Below, piece by piece: positions 52,948-63,242 of a stretch of DNA of 63,242 nt. The stretch is from assembly GCF_001182895.1 (NCBI RefSeq), contig NZ_LFQR01000103.1:1-63242 (forward strand), in the 5' to 3' direction. Position 1 is the stretch's first letter; every line of letters begins with the position of its first letter. Source of the DNA: Frateuria defendens. Its GTDB lineage: Bacteria; Pseudomonadota; Gammaproteobacteria; Xanthomonadales; Rhodanobacteraceae. The position numbers and the translations under genes are program-made. The notes under the pieces were generated by a model. The model was not told the origin of the DNA. It made no database searches and saw only the letters and a program-made list of their open reading frames with translations.

Positions 52948-54613
52948 CGAACGCAAGCCGGGCGGTACCGAGGATCTCCCCGAGCCGGTGGTGCGGCGCT
53001 CGCGCGTGGGCATCTCGCTGATCTGGCTGGTGCCGGTGCTGGCCGCGGTGGTCGGCCTGTCGCTGGTGATCAACAGCTGGATGCAGGCCGGGCCCACCAT
53101 CACCATCACCTTCCAGACCGCCTCGGGCATCGACCCGGGCAAGACGCAGGTGAAATACAAGAGCGTGGTGATCGGCCGGGTCGAGAGGGTGACGCTGGCG
53201 CCGGACCGCAGCCACGTGGAAGTGGAGGTGGCGCTGGACAAGCGCGCCAAGGGCTTCGCCGCCGCCGACACGCGCTTCTGGGTGGTGCGCCCGCGCATCG
53301 GCCTGGGCGGCGTGTCCGGCGTGGACACGCTGCTCTCGGGCGCCTTCATCGGCGCCGACGTGGGCGACTCCACCGAATACCGCGACGAGTTCCAGGGCCT
53401 GGAGATGCCGCCCTCGGTGCCGCACGGCGCGCCGGGCAAGAGCTTCGTGCTGCACAGCGGGGACTTGGGCTCGCTGGACATCGGCTCGCCGGTGTACTAC
53501 CGGCGCATCCAGGTCGGCCGCGTAGCCTCCTACCAGCTCGACCCGGACGGCAAGGGCGTGTCGCTGCAGATCTTCGTGGACGGGCCCAACGACAAGTTCG
53601 TCACCCAGTCCGCGCGCTTCTGGAACGCCAGCGGCGTGGACGTCTCGCTCGGCGCCAACGGCCTCAAGCTCAACACGCAGTCGCTGGCCACCGTGCTGGC
53701 CGGCGGCGTGGCCTTCCAGGATCCGCCGGGGCCGCACGACAGCACGCCGGCGCCGGAGCAGGCCAGCTTCACCCTGTTCGGCGACCAGGTGGCCGCGATG
53801 GCGCCGCCGGACGGGCCGCCGCGCTACATCCGCATGCGCTTCGAGCAGTCGCTGCGCGGGCTCACGGTGGACGCGCCGGTGGAGTTCCTCGGCGTCAACA
53901 TCGGCCGCGTGGTGTCGATCAACCTCGACTACGACGACAAGCGCCAGCGCTTCCCGGTGCTGGTTGGCGCGGTGGTGTACCCGCAGCGCCTGGGCCGCGC
54001 CTACGACAAGCTCGCCGCGCTGGCCAAGGCCAACGGCGACGACGACCTGTCGCAGATGATGGGCCGCCTGATCGAGCACGGCCTGCGCGCGCAGGCGCGC
54101 ACCGGCAACCTGCTCACCGGCCAGCTCTACATCGCGCTCGACTTCCTGCCGAACGTGCCGAAGGTGGCGTTCGACGCCAAGGCCAGGCCGCTGGAGATCC
54201 CCACCGCGCCGGGCAGCTTCGACAAGCTGCAGGAGCAGATGGCCGAGATCATCAACAAGATCCAGAAGGTGCCCTTCGACAGCATCGGCCAGCACCTCGA
54301 CCAGACCCTGGCCGAGCTGGGCGGCACGCTCAAGCAGGTCAACGCCGAGACGCTGCCGCAGTTCCGCCGTACGCTGGAAGGCGCGCAGCAGACGCTGGGC
54401 ACGGCCAACAGCACGCTGTCGGCCGACTCGCCGCTGCAGCAGAACCTGGGCGACACGCTGGAGCAACTGCAGCGCATGGCGCGCTCGCTGCGCGTGCTGA
54501 CCGACTATCTAGGCGGCCATCCGGAGTCGCTGATCCGCGGGCGCCGGCCCGATGCGGCGCCCGCCGCGCCGCCGGCCCAGCCCAGGGAAACCCAGCAAGG
54601 GAGCAAGCCATGA
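52940..54613 (+). CDS. pqiB: PqiB: MCE (MlaD) domain protein
   Basis: Periplasm-spanning lipid-transfer protein of 557 residues, close to E. coli PqiB (546). One N-terminal helix (about 24-45, LIWLVPVLAAVVGLSLVINSW) is followed by three MCE repeats (about 48-140, 165-225 and 290-400, the first with GIDPGKTQVKYKSVVIGRVERV). A long coiled-coil needle region follows (430-520, KLQEQMAEIINKIQ). It forms hexameric tunnels in E. coli. Flanked by pqiA and pqiC. Confidence 0.95.
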   Translation: MSDERKPGGTEDLPEPVVRRSRVGISLIWLVPVLAAVVGLSLVINSWMQAGPTITITFQTASGIDPGKTQVKYKSVVIGRVERVTLAPDRSHVEVEVALDKRAKGFAAADTRFWVVRPRIGLGGVSGVDTLLSGAFIGADVGDSTEYRDEFQGLEMPPSVPHGAPGKSFVLHSGDLGSLDIGSPVYYRRIQVGRVASYQLDPDGKGVSLQIFVDGPNDKFVTQSARFWNASGVDVSLGANGLKLNTQSLATVLAGGVAFQDPPGPHDSTPAPEQASFTLFGDQVAAMAPPDGPPRYIRMRFEQSLRGLTVDAPVEFLGVNIGRVVSINLDYDDKRQRFPVLVGAVVYPQRLGRAYDKLAALAKANGDDDLSQMMGRLIEHGLRAQARTGNLLTGQLYIALDFLPNVPKVAFDAKARPLEIPTAPGSFDKLQEQMAEIINKIQKVPFDSIGQHLDQTLAELGGTLKQVNAETLPQFRRTLEGAQQTLGTANSTLSADSPLQQNLGDTLEQLQRMARSLRVLTDYLGGHPESLIRGRRPDAAPAAPPAQPRETQQGSKP

Positions 54614-55206
54614 TCCACCCCCGCCACCTGCTCGCCGGCGCGCTCGCGCTGGGGCTGGCCGCCTGCGCCTCGGCGCCGATGCATTACTACACGCTGGTGC
54701 CGCCGGCCTCGGACGCGGCCGCCCTGGCCGCGCCGTTCCAGTTCGAGCTGCTGCCAGTGACAGTGCCGGCGCAGGTCGACCAGCCGCAGCTGGTGGTGCG
54801 CGAGGGCGGGCAGGGCGTGGCCGTGCTCGACGGCGAGCGCTGGATTGCGCCGCTGCCGGACGAAGTGCGCGGCGCGCTGTCGGCCGACCTCGCGCACCGG
54901 CTCGGCGCGCAGGACGCCAGCGGGCTGCCACTGGGCGAGCGGCCGCGGCTGCGCATCAAGGTGGACCTGCGCCGTTTCGACTCGCAGCCGGGCAGCTACG
55001 CCCTGGTCGAGGCGGTGTGGAGCCTGCGCACGCTGCCGGGCGGCGCCGTGCTCACCTGCACCAGCCGCCTGCGCCAGCCGGTGGGCGCGGGCTACGCGGC
55101 GCTGGTGGCCGGCCACCAGCAGGCGCTCGCCGCGCTGGCCGGGGCGATCGCCGCGGCCGCGCCCGCGGTGGTCGCCGGGCAGCGGCCGGCGTGCCCCGCC
55201 GGCTAG
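54610..55206 (+). CDS. pqiC: PqiC/ABC-type transport auxiliary lipoprotein
   Basis: Outer-membrane lipoprotein of 198 residues. The signal ends ALGLAACASAP, with the lipid Cys at about residue 19. The core matches the PqiC family: YYTLVPPA, LPVTVPAQVDQPQLVVR, ERWIAPLPDEVRGALSADLAHRL. PqiC forms a ring that docks the PqiB needle at the outer membrane. ATGA overlap with pqiB; last gene of the operon. Confidence 0.93.
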   Translation: MIHPRHLLAGALALGLAACASAPMHYYTLVPPASDAAALAAPFQFELLPVTVPAQVDQPQLVVREGGQGVAVLDGERWIAPLPDEVRGALSADLAHRLGAQDASGLPLGERPRLRIKVDLRRFDSQPGSYALVEAVWSLRTLPGGAVLTCTSRLRQPVGAGYAALVAGHQQALAALAGAIAAAAPAVVAGQRPACPAG

Positions 55207-55250
55207 CGCCGGCCGGCCCGAGGCTTGGCGCCCAGCCTGCGCTGGGCTAG

Positions 55251-58513
<3,263 letters not shown>

Positions 58514-58517
58514 CGCC

Positions 58518-59528
58518 GTGCCGCTGAACCCTGCCCAGTGGCAGAAGGCGCTGGCGGCCGACAGCCTGCGCCCGGCCTACCTGCTGGCCGGCGAGGAACT
58601 GCTGGTGCTGGAGGCCGCCGACGCGCTGCGCGCGCAGGCGCGCCGGCTCGGCTACAGCGAGCGCGTGGTGCTCGACGTCGGCAACCACTTCGACTGGAAC
58701 GAACTGGCGCGCTCGGCCGCCGGTATGTCGCTGTTCGCCACCCGGCGCCTGCTCGACCTGCGCCTGCCCACCGGCCGCCCCGGCGTCGAGGGCGCCAAGG
58801 CCATCGGCGAGTTCTGCGCCGACCCGCCGCCCGACACCACACTGCTGGTCACCGCCACCGAGTGGAGCAACAAGCACGAGGGCGCCTGGACCCGCAAGCT
58901 CGACGAGGCCGGCGCGGTGGTGGTGTTCAACGCGCCGCGCCAGCACGAGTGGGCCGGCTGGATCGGCGCGCGGCTCGCCTCGCGCGGCCTCTCCGCCACG
59001 CCCGACGCGGCGGCGCTGCTGGCCGAGCGCGTGGAGGGCAACCTGCTCGCCGCCGCGCAGGAGGTGGACAAGCTCGCTGTGCTGCACGGCCAGGGCCGCA
59101 TCGACGCGGCGCAGATGGAGCAGCTCGTCGCCGACAGCGCCCGCTACGACGCCTTCAAGCTCACCGATGCGGCCTTCGCGGGCGACGGCGGCCGCGCGCT
59201 GCACATCCTCGCCGGCCTGCGTGCCGAGGGCGACGAGCTGATCGCGCTGATGGGCTGGCTGGTCAATCAATTGCAGCTCGCGTTGCGCCTGGCCAACGCG
59301 CGCGACTTCGCCGCGCAGGCGCGCGCCGAGCGGCTGTGGCCGGCGCGCGAGCAGCTGTTCCGCAAGGCCCTGCGCCGCGCCCCGCGCGAGCACTGGCAGG
59401 CCTGCCTGGCCCGTGCCGCGCGCATCGACCGCATGGCCAAGGGCCGCGAGCAGGGCGACCCGTGGCTGGAGGCCGAGCGGCTGATCGCTGCCATCGCCGA
59501 ACCGCGCAGCGCGGCGGCGCTGGGATGA
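58518..59528 (+). CDS. holA: DNA polymerase III delta subunit
   Basis: Clamp-loader subunit of 336 residues that opens the beta clamp. GTG start at 58518, 4 bases after the lptE stop. Typical motifs: RPAYLLAGEELLVLEAADAL, TTLLVTATEWSNKHEGAWTRKL (core TLLVT), AERVEGNLLAAAQEVDKLAVL and FKLTDAAFAGDGGRALHILAGLRAEG (core LTDAA). Clamp-binding residues near FATRRLLDLRLP fit the family. Confidence 0.96.
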   Translation: MPLNPAQWQKALAADSLRPAYLLAGEELLVLEAADALRAQARRLGYSERVVLDVGNHFDWNELARSAAGMSLFATRRLLDLRLPTGRPGVEGAKAIGEFCADPPPDTTLLVTATEWSNKHEGAWTRKLDEAGAVVVFNAPRQHEWAGWIGARLASRGLSATPDAAALLAERVEGNLLAAAQEVDKLAVLHGQGRIDAAQMEQLVADSARYDAFKLTDAAFAGDGGRALHILAGLRAEGDELIALMGWLVNQLQLALRLANARDFAAQARAERLWPAREQLFRKALRRAPREHWQACLARAARIDRMAKGREQGDPWLEAERLIAAIAEPRSAAALG

Positions 59529-59554
59529 GGCCGCCCCGCCGCACCGGCTTTGCG

Positions 59555-59737
59555 CCCTCTCCCCGCCGGGGAGAGGGCTGGGGTGAGGGGTGGGTGTTCA
59601 CGGCGACATTTCATCGAAGCGGGCTTTCAGTGGGAAGGCCCATCGCACCGTGTCCCCTCACCCCAACCCACTCCTCGCTCCTCAAGGCCGGCGCCATCCA
59701 TGGCGCCTCCCCGCGTGCCCCGGCGGGGAGAGGGAGC
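59555..59737. repeat. extragenic repeat with CCCTCTCCCC ends
   Basis: It opens with the hairpin CCCTCTCCCCG-ccg-GGGAGAGGG and GGGGTGAGGGG, and closes with CCCCTCACCCCAACCC (59654-59669) and CCCCGGCGGGGAGAGGG. The ends are inverted copies of each other. It separates holA and nadD by 241 bases and resembles a dispersed element found in many proteobacteria. Confidence 0.75.
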
Positions 59738-59769
59738 AGGTCGTCGCGACCCCGGGCGGAGCGCTGACC

Positions 59770-60402
59770 ATGCGCCCCCTGGCCCTCTTCGGCGGCACCT
59801 TCGACCCCGTGCACATCGGCCACCTCAGCGTGGCCTGGGAAGCCGCCGAACTGCTCGATGCGGAGGTGCGCCTGCTGCCGGCCAACGTGCCGCCGCACCG
59901 TTCGCCGCCCACCGCGAACGCCGCGCAGCGCGTGGCGATGCTGCGCGCCGCGCTGGGCGGGCAGTCGCGGCTGACGCTGGACACGCGCGAGCTGGAACGC
60001 GAAGGCCCGTCCTACACCGTGGACACGCTGCGCGGCCTGCGCGCGGAGCAGGGCGAGCGGCCGCTGGTGCTGCTGCTCGGCGCCGACGCCTTCGCCGGGC
60101 TGCCCGGCTGGCACCGCTGGCGCGAGCTGTTCGAGCTGGCGCACCTGGGCGTGCTGAGTCGCCCGGGCATCGACGTCGAGCTGCCGCCGCTGCTGCAGGA
60201 GGCCGTCGCCGGGCGGCAGGCCGGCGCCGCCGCCGTGCACGCGCAGCCCGCCGGCCTGGTGGTGGAACTCGCGGTGACGCCGCTGGAAGTCTCTGCCACC
60301 CGCATCCGCGAACGGCTCGCCGCCGGACGCGAGCCGCGCTACCTGCTGCCGGCCGGGCTGTTCGACGATCCCGCGCTGCTGGCGCCGTACCGCACGCCGT
60401 AG
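59770..60402 (+). CDS. nadD: nicotinate-nucleotide adenylyltransferase
   Basis: NAD biosynthesis enzyme of 210 residues that joins nicotinate mononucleotide and ATP. Nucleotidyltransferase motif GGTFDPVHIGHLSVAWE at the N-terminus, NVPPHR substrate loop, and the C-terminal SATRIRERLAAG (ISSTxIR equivalent). The usual downstream partners rsfS and rlmH are absent here: a small membrane protein and a two-component system follow. Confidence 0.96.
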   Translation: MRPLALFGGTFDPVHIGHLSVAWEAAELLDAEVRLLPANVPPHRSPPTANAAQRVAMLRAALGGQSRLTLDTRELEREGPSYTVDTLRGLRAEQGERPLVLLLGADAFAGLPGWHRWRELFELAHLGVLSRPGIDVELPPLLQEAVAGRQAGAAAVHAQPAGLVVELAVTPLEVSATRIRERLAAGREPRYLLPAGLFDDPALLAPYRTP

Positions 60403-60493
60403 TCGCCACGGGTGGCCGAAAGGAGTGGCCCCGGATGGCCGCGCTGGCCGCTCGTGTACCCTCATCTTCAGGCCTACGTACAAGGACAGATCG

Positions 60494-60901
60494 GTGACGC
60501 CTCACGCCAGAACTTCATGGAAGGGCCGCATGCTCCGCTGGCCGGGTGTGCTGCTGGTGCTGTTCCTGCTCACTCGCCCGGAGCTGATGCATCTGGGTCT
60601 GCTGATCGACGCGGTAGGGCTGGATACGTTCCTGCTGCTGCTCGAAGTCCAGCTGCTGATGGTGCTCGGGCTGGCATACCGGCAATCCCTGCGACCACTG
60701 CTGGGCTGGTGCCGGCGGCGGATGCTGCGGCCCCTTCTGCTTGCGTCGCGTGCCTTATTCGAGGCCTGCGCCATGGCGAGGACCGCTCTCCGCGCCCTCG
60801 ATGGCGGGTTGCTCCGGCATAGCGGTCCGTTCGGCCTGTGGGCCTACGTGCATGGCCGGGCTTATGGCCGGCACTGGCTCTGTCGCGCGATGGCCGCCTG
60901 A
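60494..60901 (+). CDS. small membrane protein of unknown function
   Basis: Protein of 135 residues that I do not recognise. GTG 60494 is chosen because AAGGA lies 7 bases upstream; ATG 60530 is the alternative. Two hydrophobic helices (about 14-30 and 36-58; MLRWPGVLLVLFLLTRPE, FLLLLEVQLLMVLGL) precede a basic, Arg-rich region with several Cys and Trp residues. It lies 91 bases after nadD and converges on the sensor kinase with a 14-base gap. Confidence 0.7.
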   Translation: MTPHARTSWKGRMLRWPGVLLVLFLLTRPELMHLGLLIDAVGLDTFLLLLEVQLLMVLGLAYRQSLRPLLGWCRRRMLRPLLLASRALFEACAMARTALRALDGGLLRHSGPFGLWAYVHGRAYGRHWLCRAMAA

Positions 60902-60915
60902 GCTGGAGGCGACGC

Positions 60916-62259
60916 TCAACCCCGCGCCGGCCAGGTCAGCGTGGCGCGGCAGCCGGGCATGGCGTCGCCGAGTTCGAAGCGCATCTCGTGCAGCTGGGCG
61001 ATCACCGCCACCAGGCTGAGCCCCAGGCCGTTGCCCGGCGTGCTGCGGCTGGGCTCGTTGCGGTGGAAGCGGTTGAGCACCGCCTTGCGCTCCTGCGGCG
61101 GGATGCCGGGGCCGTTGTCGCTGACGCTGAGCGTGCGGTGCGCCGCGTCCAGCCGCACCTCGATGCGCCCGCCCGGCGGGGTGAACTTGATCGCGTTGTC
61201 GACCAGGTTGCCCACGGCGTCGAACAGCAGGCTGGCGTCGCCCCACAGCGTGGCGGCGGGCGCGGGCTCGTCCCGGCGCAGCGCCAGCTCGATCCGCTTC
61301 TCTTCGGCCAGCGGCTGGTAGAACTCCACCACGTCGGCCAGCACCGGCGCCAGCGCCACCTCGGCGAAGCCGGCGCGGCGGGCGCCGGCCTCGATCTCGG
61401 AGATGCGCAGCAGGGCGTTGAAGGTCTTGAGCAGCGCGCCGATCTCCTCGATGGCGTCGGCGATGGCGGTGCGGAACTCGTCCGCCGTGGCGGCGCGGCG
61501 CTGGGCGCGCTCCAGGCCGCCGAGCAGGCGCGTGAGTGGCGTGCGCAGGTCGTGGGCGATGCCGTCGCACACGCCCTTCACCTCGTGCACCAGGCGTTCG
61601 AGGTCGTCGAGCATGCCGTTGACTTCGCGCGCCAGCCGGTCGAGATCGCCGCCGCCGCTGCCGACCGGCAGCCGGCCGGTGAGGTCGCCGGTGACGATGC
61701 GGCGGATCGCGCGGGTCATGGCGTCGATGCGGCGCACCGCGGAGCGGCCCACCGCGAACGCGCCGGCGAGGCCGAAGATCAGCGTGAACAGGCCGGCGCC
61801 GAGCATCGCGCGCACCAGCAGTTCCTCGAACTCGTGCGGGTCGTACACGTTGAGCGCCAGCGCGAACCAGTGGCCGTCGGGCAGGCGCGTGGCGTAGCCG
61901 CGGTAGGGCACGTGGTCGAGGCGGTAGTCGACCGGGCCGCGGCGCTCGCGCGCGCCGGGCGGCAGCGCGGCGAGGTTGCCGGCCAGCCAGCGGCCGTTGG
62001 CGTCGAACTCGCCGAAGGGGCGGTGGTTGCCCGCATCGCCGCGGGCGTGCTCGCCCAGGCGCAGCAGGCGGTCCTGCGGCGGGAGCGAGGCGAAGTAGGC
62101 GGTCTCGCGGTACAGCCAGTCCTCCTGCTCGGCGCGCATGTAGCCGACGGTGCGCCAGTAGACGAAGCCGAACAGCAGCGCCGAGCAGGCGCCGAACAGC
62201 GCCAGGAACATCAGCGCGAGGCGGAAGCTGGTGGTGCGCGGCAGGTCAGTCAGGCGCAT
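60916..62259 (-). CDS. sensor histidine kinase with HAMP domain
   Basis: Membrane kinase of 447 residues. TM1 (about 11-34), periplasmic sensor, TM2 (about 152-176), HAMP (to about 230), HisKA with AHDLRTPLTRLLGGLE, and HATPase with N box NLVDNAIKFTPPGG, G1 VSDNGPGIPPQE and G2 NGLGLSLVAV. It overlaps its regulator's stop by 14 bp. The signal is unknown; the architecture fits metal or envelope-stress sensors. Confidence 0.94.
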   Translation of the reverse strand: MRLTDLPRTTSFRLALMFLALFGACSALLFGFVYWRTVGYMRAEQEDWLYRETAYFASLPPQDRLLRLGEHARGDAGNHRPFGEFDANGRWLAGNLAALPPGARERRGPVDYRLDHVPYRGYATRLPDGHWFALALNVYDPHEFEELLVRAMLGAGLFTLIFGLAGAFAVGRSAVRRIDAMTRAIRRIVTGDLTGRLPVGSGGGDLDRLAREVNGMLDDLERLVHEVKGVCDGIAHDLRTPLTRLLGGLERAQRRAATADEFRTAIADAIEEIGALLKTFNALLRISEIEAGARRAGFAEVALAPVLADVVEFYQPLAEEKRIELALRRDEPAPAATLWGDASLLFDAVGNLVDNAIKFTPPGGRIEVRLDAAHRTLSVSDNGPGIPPQERKAVLNRFHRNEPSRSTPGNGLGLSLVAVIAQLHEMRFELGDAMPGCRATLTWPARG

Positions 62260-62929
62260 GCAGGATGTACCCCGCGCCGCGCACGGTCTGGATCGGCGAG
62301 GGGCGGCCCTCCACGTCGAGCTTCTGGCGCAGCTTGCTGATGTGCACGTCGATCACGTTGGTGCGCTCCTCCGAGCGGTAGCCCCATACCTCCTCGAACA
62401 GCATGGTGCGGGTCACCACCTGGCCGGCATGGCGCATCAGGTATTCGAGCAGCAGGTATTCGCGCGGCAGCAGGCTCACCGGCTCGCCGTCGCGGCGCAC
62501 ACTGCGGGTGAGCAGGTCGATCTCCAGCGGGCCGGCGCGCAGCGTGGTCGGCTGGGCGGGCAGGTGGCGGCGGCGCAGCAGGGCGTCCAGGCGGGCGGTG
62601 AGCTCCATCGCCTCGAACGGCTTGGTGAGGTAGTCGTCGCCGCCGGCGCGCAGGCCGCGCACGCGCTCGTCCAGCGCGGAGAGGGCGGAGAGGATCAGCA
62701 CCGGCGTCTCCCCGCCCGCGGCGCGCAGCGCGGCGAGCACGCCGAGCCCATCGGGCGTGCCGGGCAGCATGCGATCCAGCACCACCGCGTCGAAGTCGCC
62801 GCCGAGCGCCTTCACCAGGCCCTCGCGGCCGTTCGCCGCCCGCGCCACGGCGAAGCCGTGGTGGGCCAGGGCGTCCTCGATTTCCGCGGCGGTCTGCGCG
62901 TCGTCCTCGACCACCAGAATGCGCGCCAT
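62246..62929 (-). CDS. response regulator, OmpR/PhoB family
   Basis: Regulator of 227 residues. Receiver with D9/D10, phospho-Asp52 (VVLDRMLPGTPDG) and Lys in LTKPFEAMEL; winged helix with LLEYLMRHAGQVVTRTMLFEEVWGY and VDVHISKLRQKLD (core HISKLRQKLD). It is cotranscribed with the downstream kinase. Targets cannot be seen; the 280 bases upstream hold a hairpin and tandem repeat. Confidence 0.95.
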   Translation of the reverse strand: MARILVVEDDAQTAAEIEDALAHHGFAVARAANGREGLVKALGGDFDAVVLDRMLPGTPDGLGVLAALRAAGGETPVLILSALSALDERVRGLRAGGDDYLTKPFEAMELTARLDALLRRRHLPAQPTTLRAGPLEIDLLTRSVRRDGEPVSLLPREYLLLEYLMRHAGQVVTRTMLFEEVWGYRSEERTNVIDVHISKLRQKLDVEGRPSPIQTVRGAGYILHAPD

Positions 62930-63034
62930 CCAGCTCTCCCTCTCGCCGACATGGGCCGTACTTGCCCGGCCGCCGATTCTCGCAGCATGACCCGAAGGCG
63001 GCCTTGGCCGGCAGATTAAATCCGTTTAAGGATA

Positions 63035-63198
63035 GGGAGTCGGGAATGGGGAATGGCAAAAGCTCAAAGGGCGCCTGTGTCGGTACCGGTGCATGTACGC
63101 TCTTCCCGATTCCCGATTCCCGATTCCCGATTCCCGATTCCCGATTCCCGATTCCCGACTTCCCGACTTCCCGACTTCCCGACTTCCCGACTTCCCGG
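63035..63198. repeat. heptamer/octamer tandem array with inverted partner
   Basis: Eight exact TTCCCGA heptamers in a row (63103-63158), then five CTTCCCGA octamers (63159-63198, the last ending GG). About 45 bases upstream, GGGAGTCGGGAATGGGGAAT (63035-63054) is a degenerate copy in the opposite sense, so the region can fold back. It is extragenic, between the response-regulator start and the gene entering from the right. Confidence 0.93.
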
Positions 63199-63208
63199 CG
63201 TCCCGGCC

Positions 63209-63242
63209 TCACAGCCAATGCACCACCGCGTACACCAGCGGC
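63209..63242 (-). CDS. C-terminal end of an unidentified gene
   Basis: The last 34 bases read on the minus strand as PLVYAVVHWL and a TGA stop. A hydrophobic C-terminus just before a repeat is plausible for a real gene, but too little is present to name it. Confidence 0.4.
   Translation of the reverse strand, partial: PLVYAVVHWL

Noticed and set aside
63103-63198. Tandem repeats considered as a CRISPR array
   Set aside because: Units are 7-8 bases with no spacers and no cas genes nearby; it is a simple slippage repeat.

Overview
The window is about 63 kb of very GC-rich (around 70%), tightly packed chromosomal DNA. It most likely comes from a gammaproteobacterium of the Xanthomonadales, probably the Rhodanobacteraceae (Rhodanobacter/Dyella/Luteibacter relatives). 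The grounds are the coding style, the leuS-lptE-holA-nadD core block, the TonB/Fur systems, and dispersed extragenic palindromes of the GTAGGAGCGCGC type. This placement is an inference from content, not from a marker gene. I found no rRNA, tRNA, insertion sequence, prophage or CRISPR array, and no clearly broken gene.

Layout, left to right. (1) 1-5877, minus: a two-component system followed by a tripartite ABC efflux pump (outer-membrane lipoprotein, FtsX-like permease, ATPase, lipoprotein adaptor cut by the window edge). (2) 5931-10756, plus: behind a Fur box, a PepSY membrane protein, a DUF2271 protein carrying an ApbE flavinylation motif, a DUF4198 protein, ApbE itself, and a membrane-anchored flavodoxin/FAD/NADPH reductase. 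Together these look like an iron-regulated route for electrons from cytoplasmic NADPH to periplasmic covalent flavin. (3) A PQQ-dependent membrane glucose-type dehydrogenase. (4) 13.6-18.1 kb: a HutD/GNAT/SET operon, a ComEA-like protein, an M20 peptidase and a YggS PLP protein. (5) 18.2-27.4 kb: a mannitol/polyol ABC uptake and catabolism operon (binding protein, two permeases, ATPase, mannitol dehydrogenase, xylulokinase) and a divergent SorC-type regulator. Two inverse copies of one 12-bp site lie in the AT-rich region between them. (6) 27.5-29.6 kb: an NlpC/P60 hydrolase, glyoxalase I and a rhomboid protease. (7) 29.7-32.2 kb: a complete frmRAB formaldehyde detoxification operon with its operator and a REP element inside it. 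(8) rapA, a DUF4442 thioesterase, and LysR/DoxX/pirin. (9) 38.3-41.5 kb: PiuC and a TonB-dependent siderophore receptor behind a second Fur box. (10) An M13 peptidase; LysR with a CidAB/LrgAB pair; an M14 carboxypeptidase with a DUF502 protein; an ECF-type sigma factor with a membrane partner; a second DUF4442 protein; and the CnoX/YbbN co-chaperone. (11) 51.7-55.2 kb: a pqiA-pqiA-pqiB-pqiC intermembrane lipid-transport operon. (12) 55.3-60.4 kb: leuS-lptE-holA-nadD, then a small membrane protein, a second two-component system, and a tandem-repeat tract at the right edge.

Iron supply runs through the window: two Fur boxes about 35 kb apart serve a siderophore receptor/PiuC pair and the PepSY/ApbE redox cluster, so the second may reduce what the first imports. 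Most operons use ATGA stop/start overlaps, which implies translational coupling. Repeats fall at operon ends or inside operons: three copies of an 83-bp REP-like element, a four-unit 14-bp tandem repeat carrying the stop codon of the polyol-binding protein gene, three other extragenic hairpin elements, and a heptamer/octamer array at the right end.
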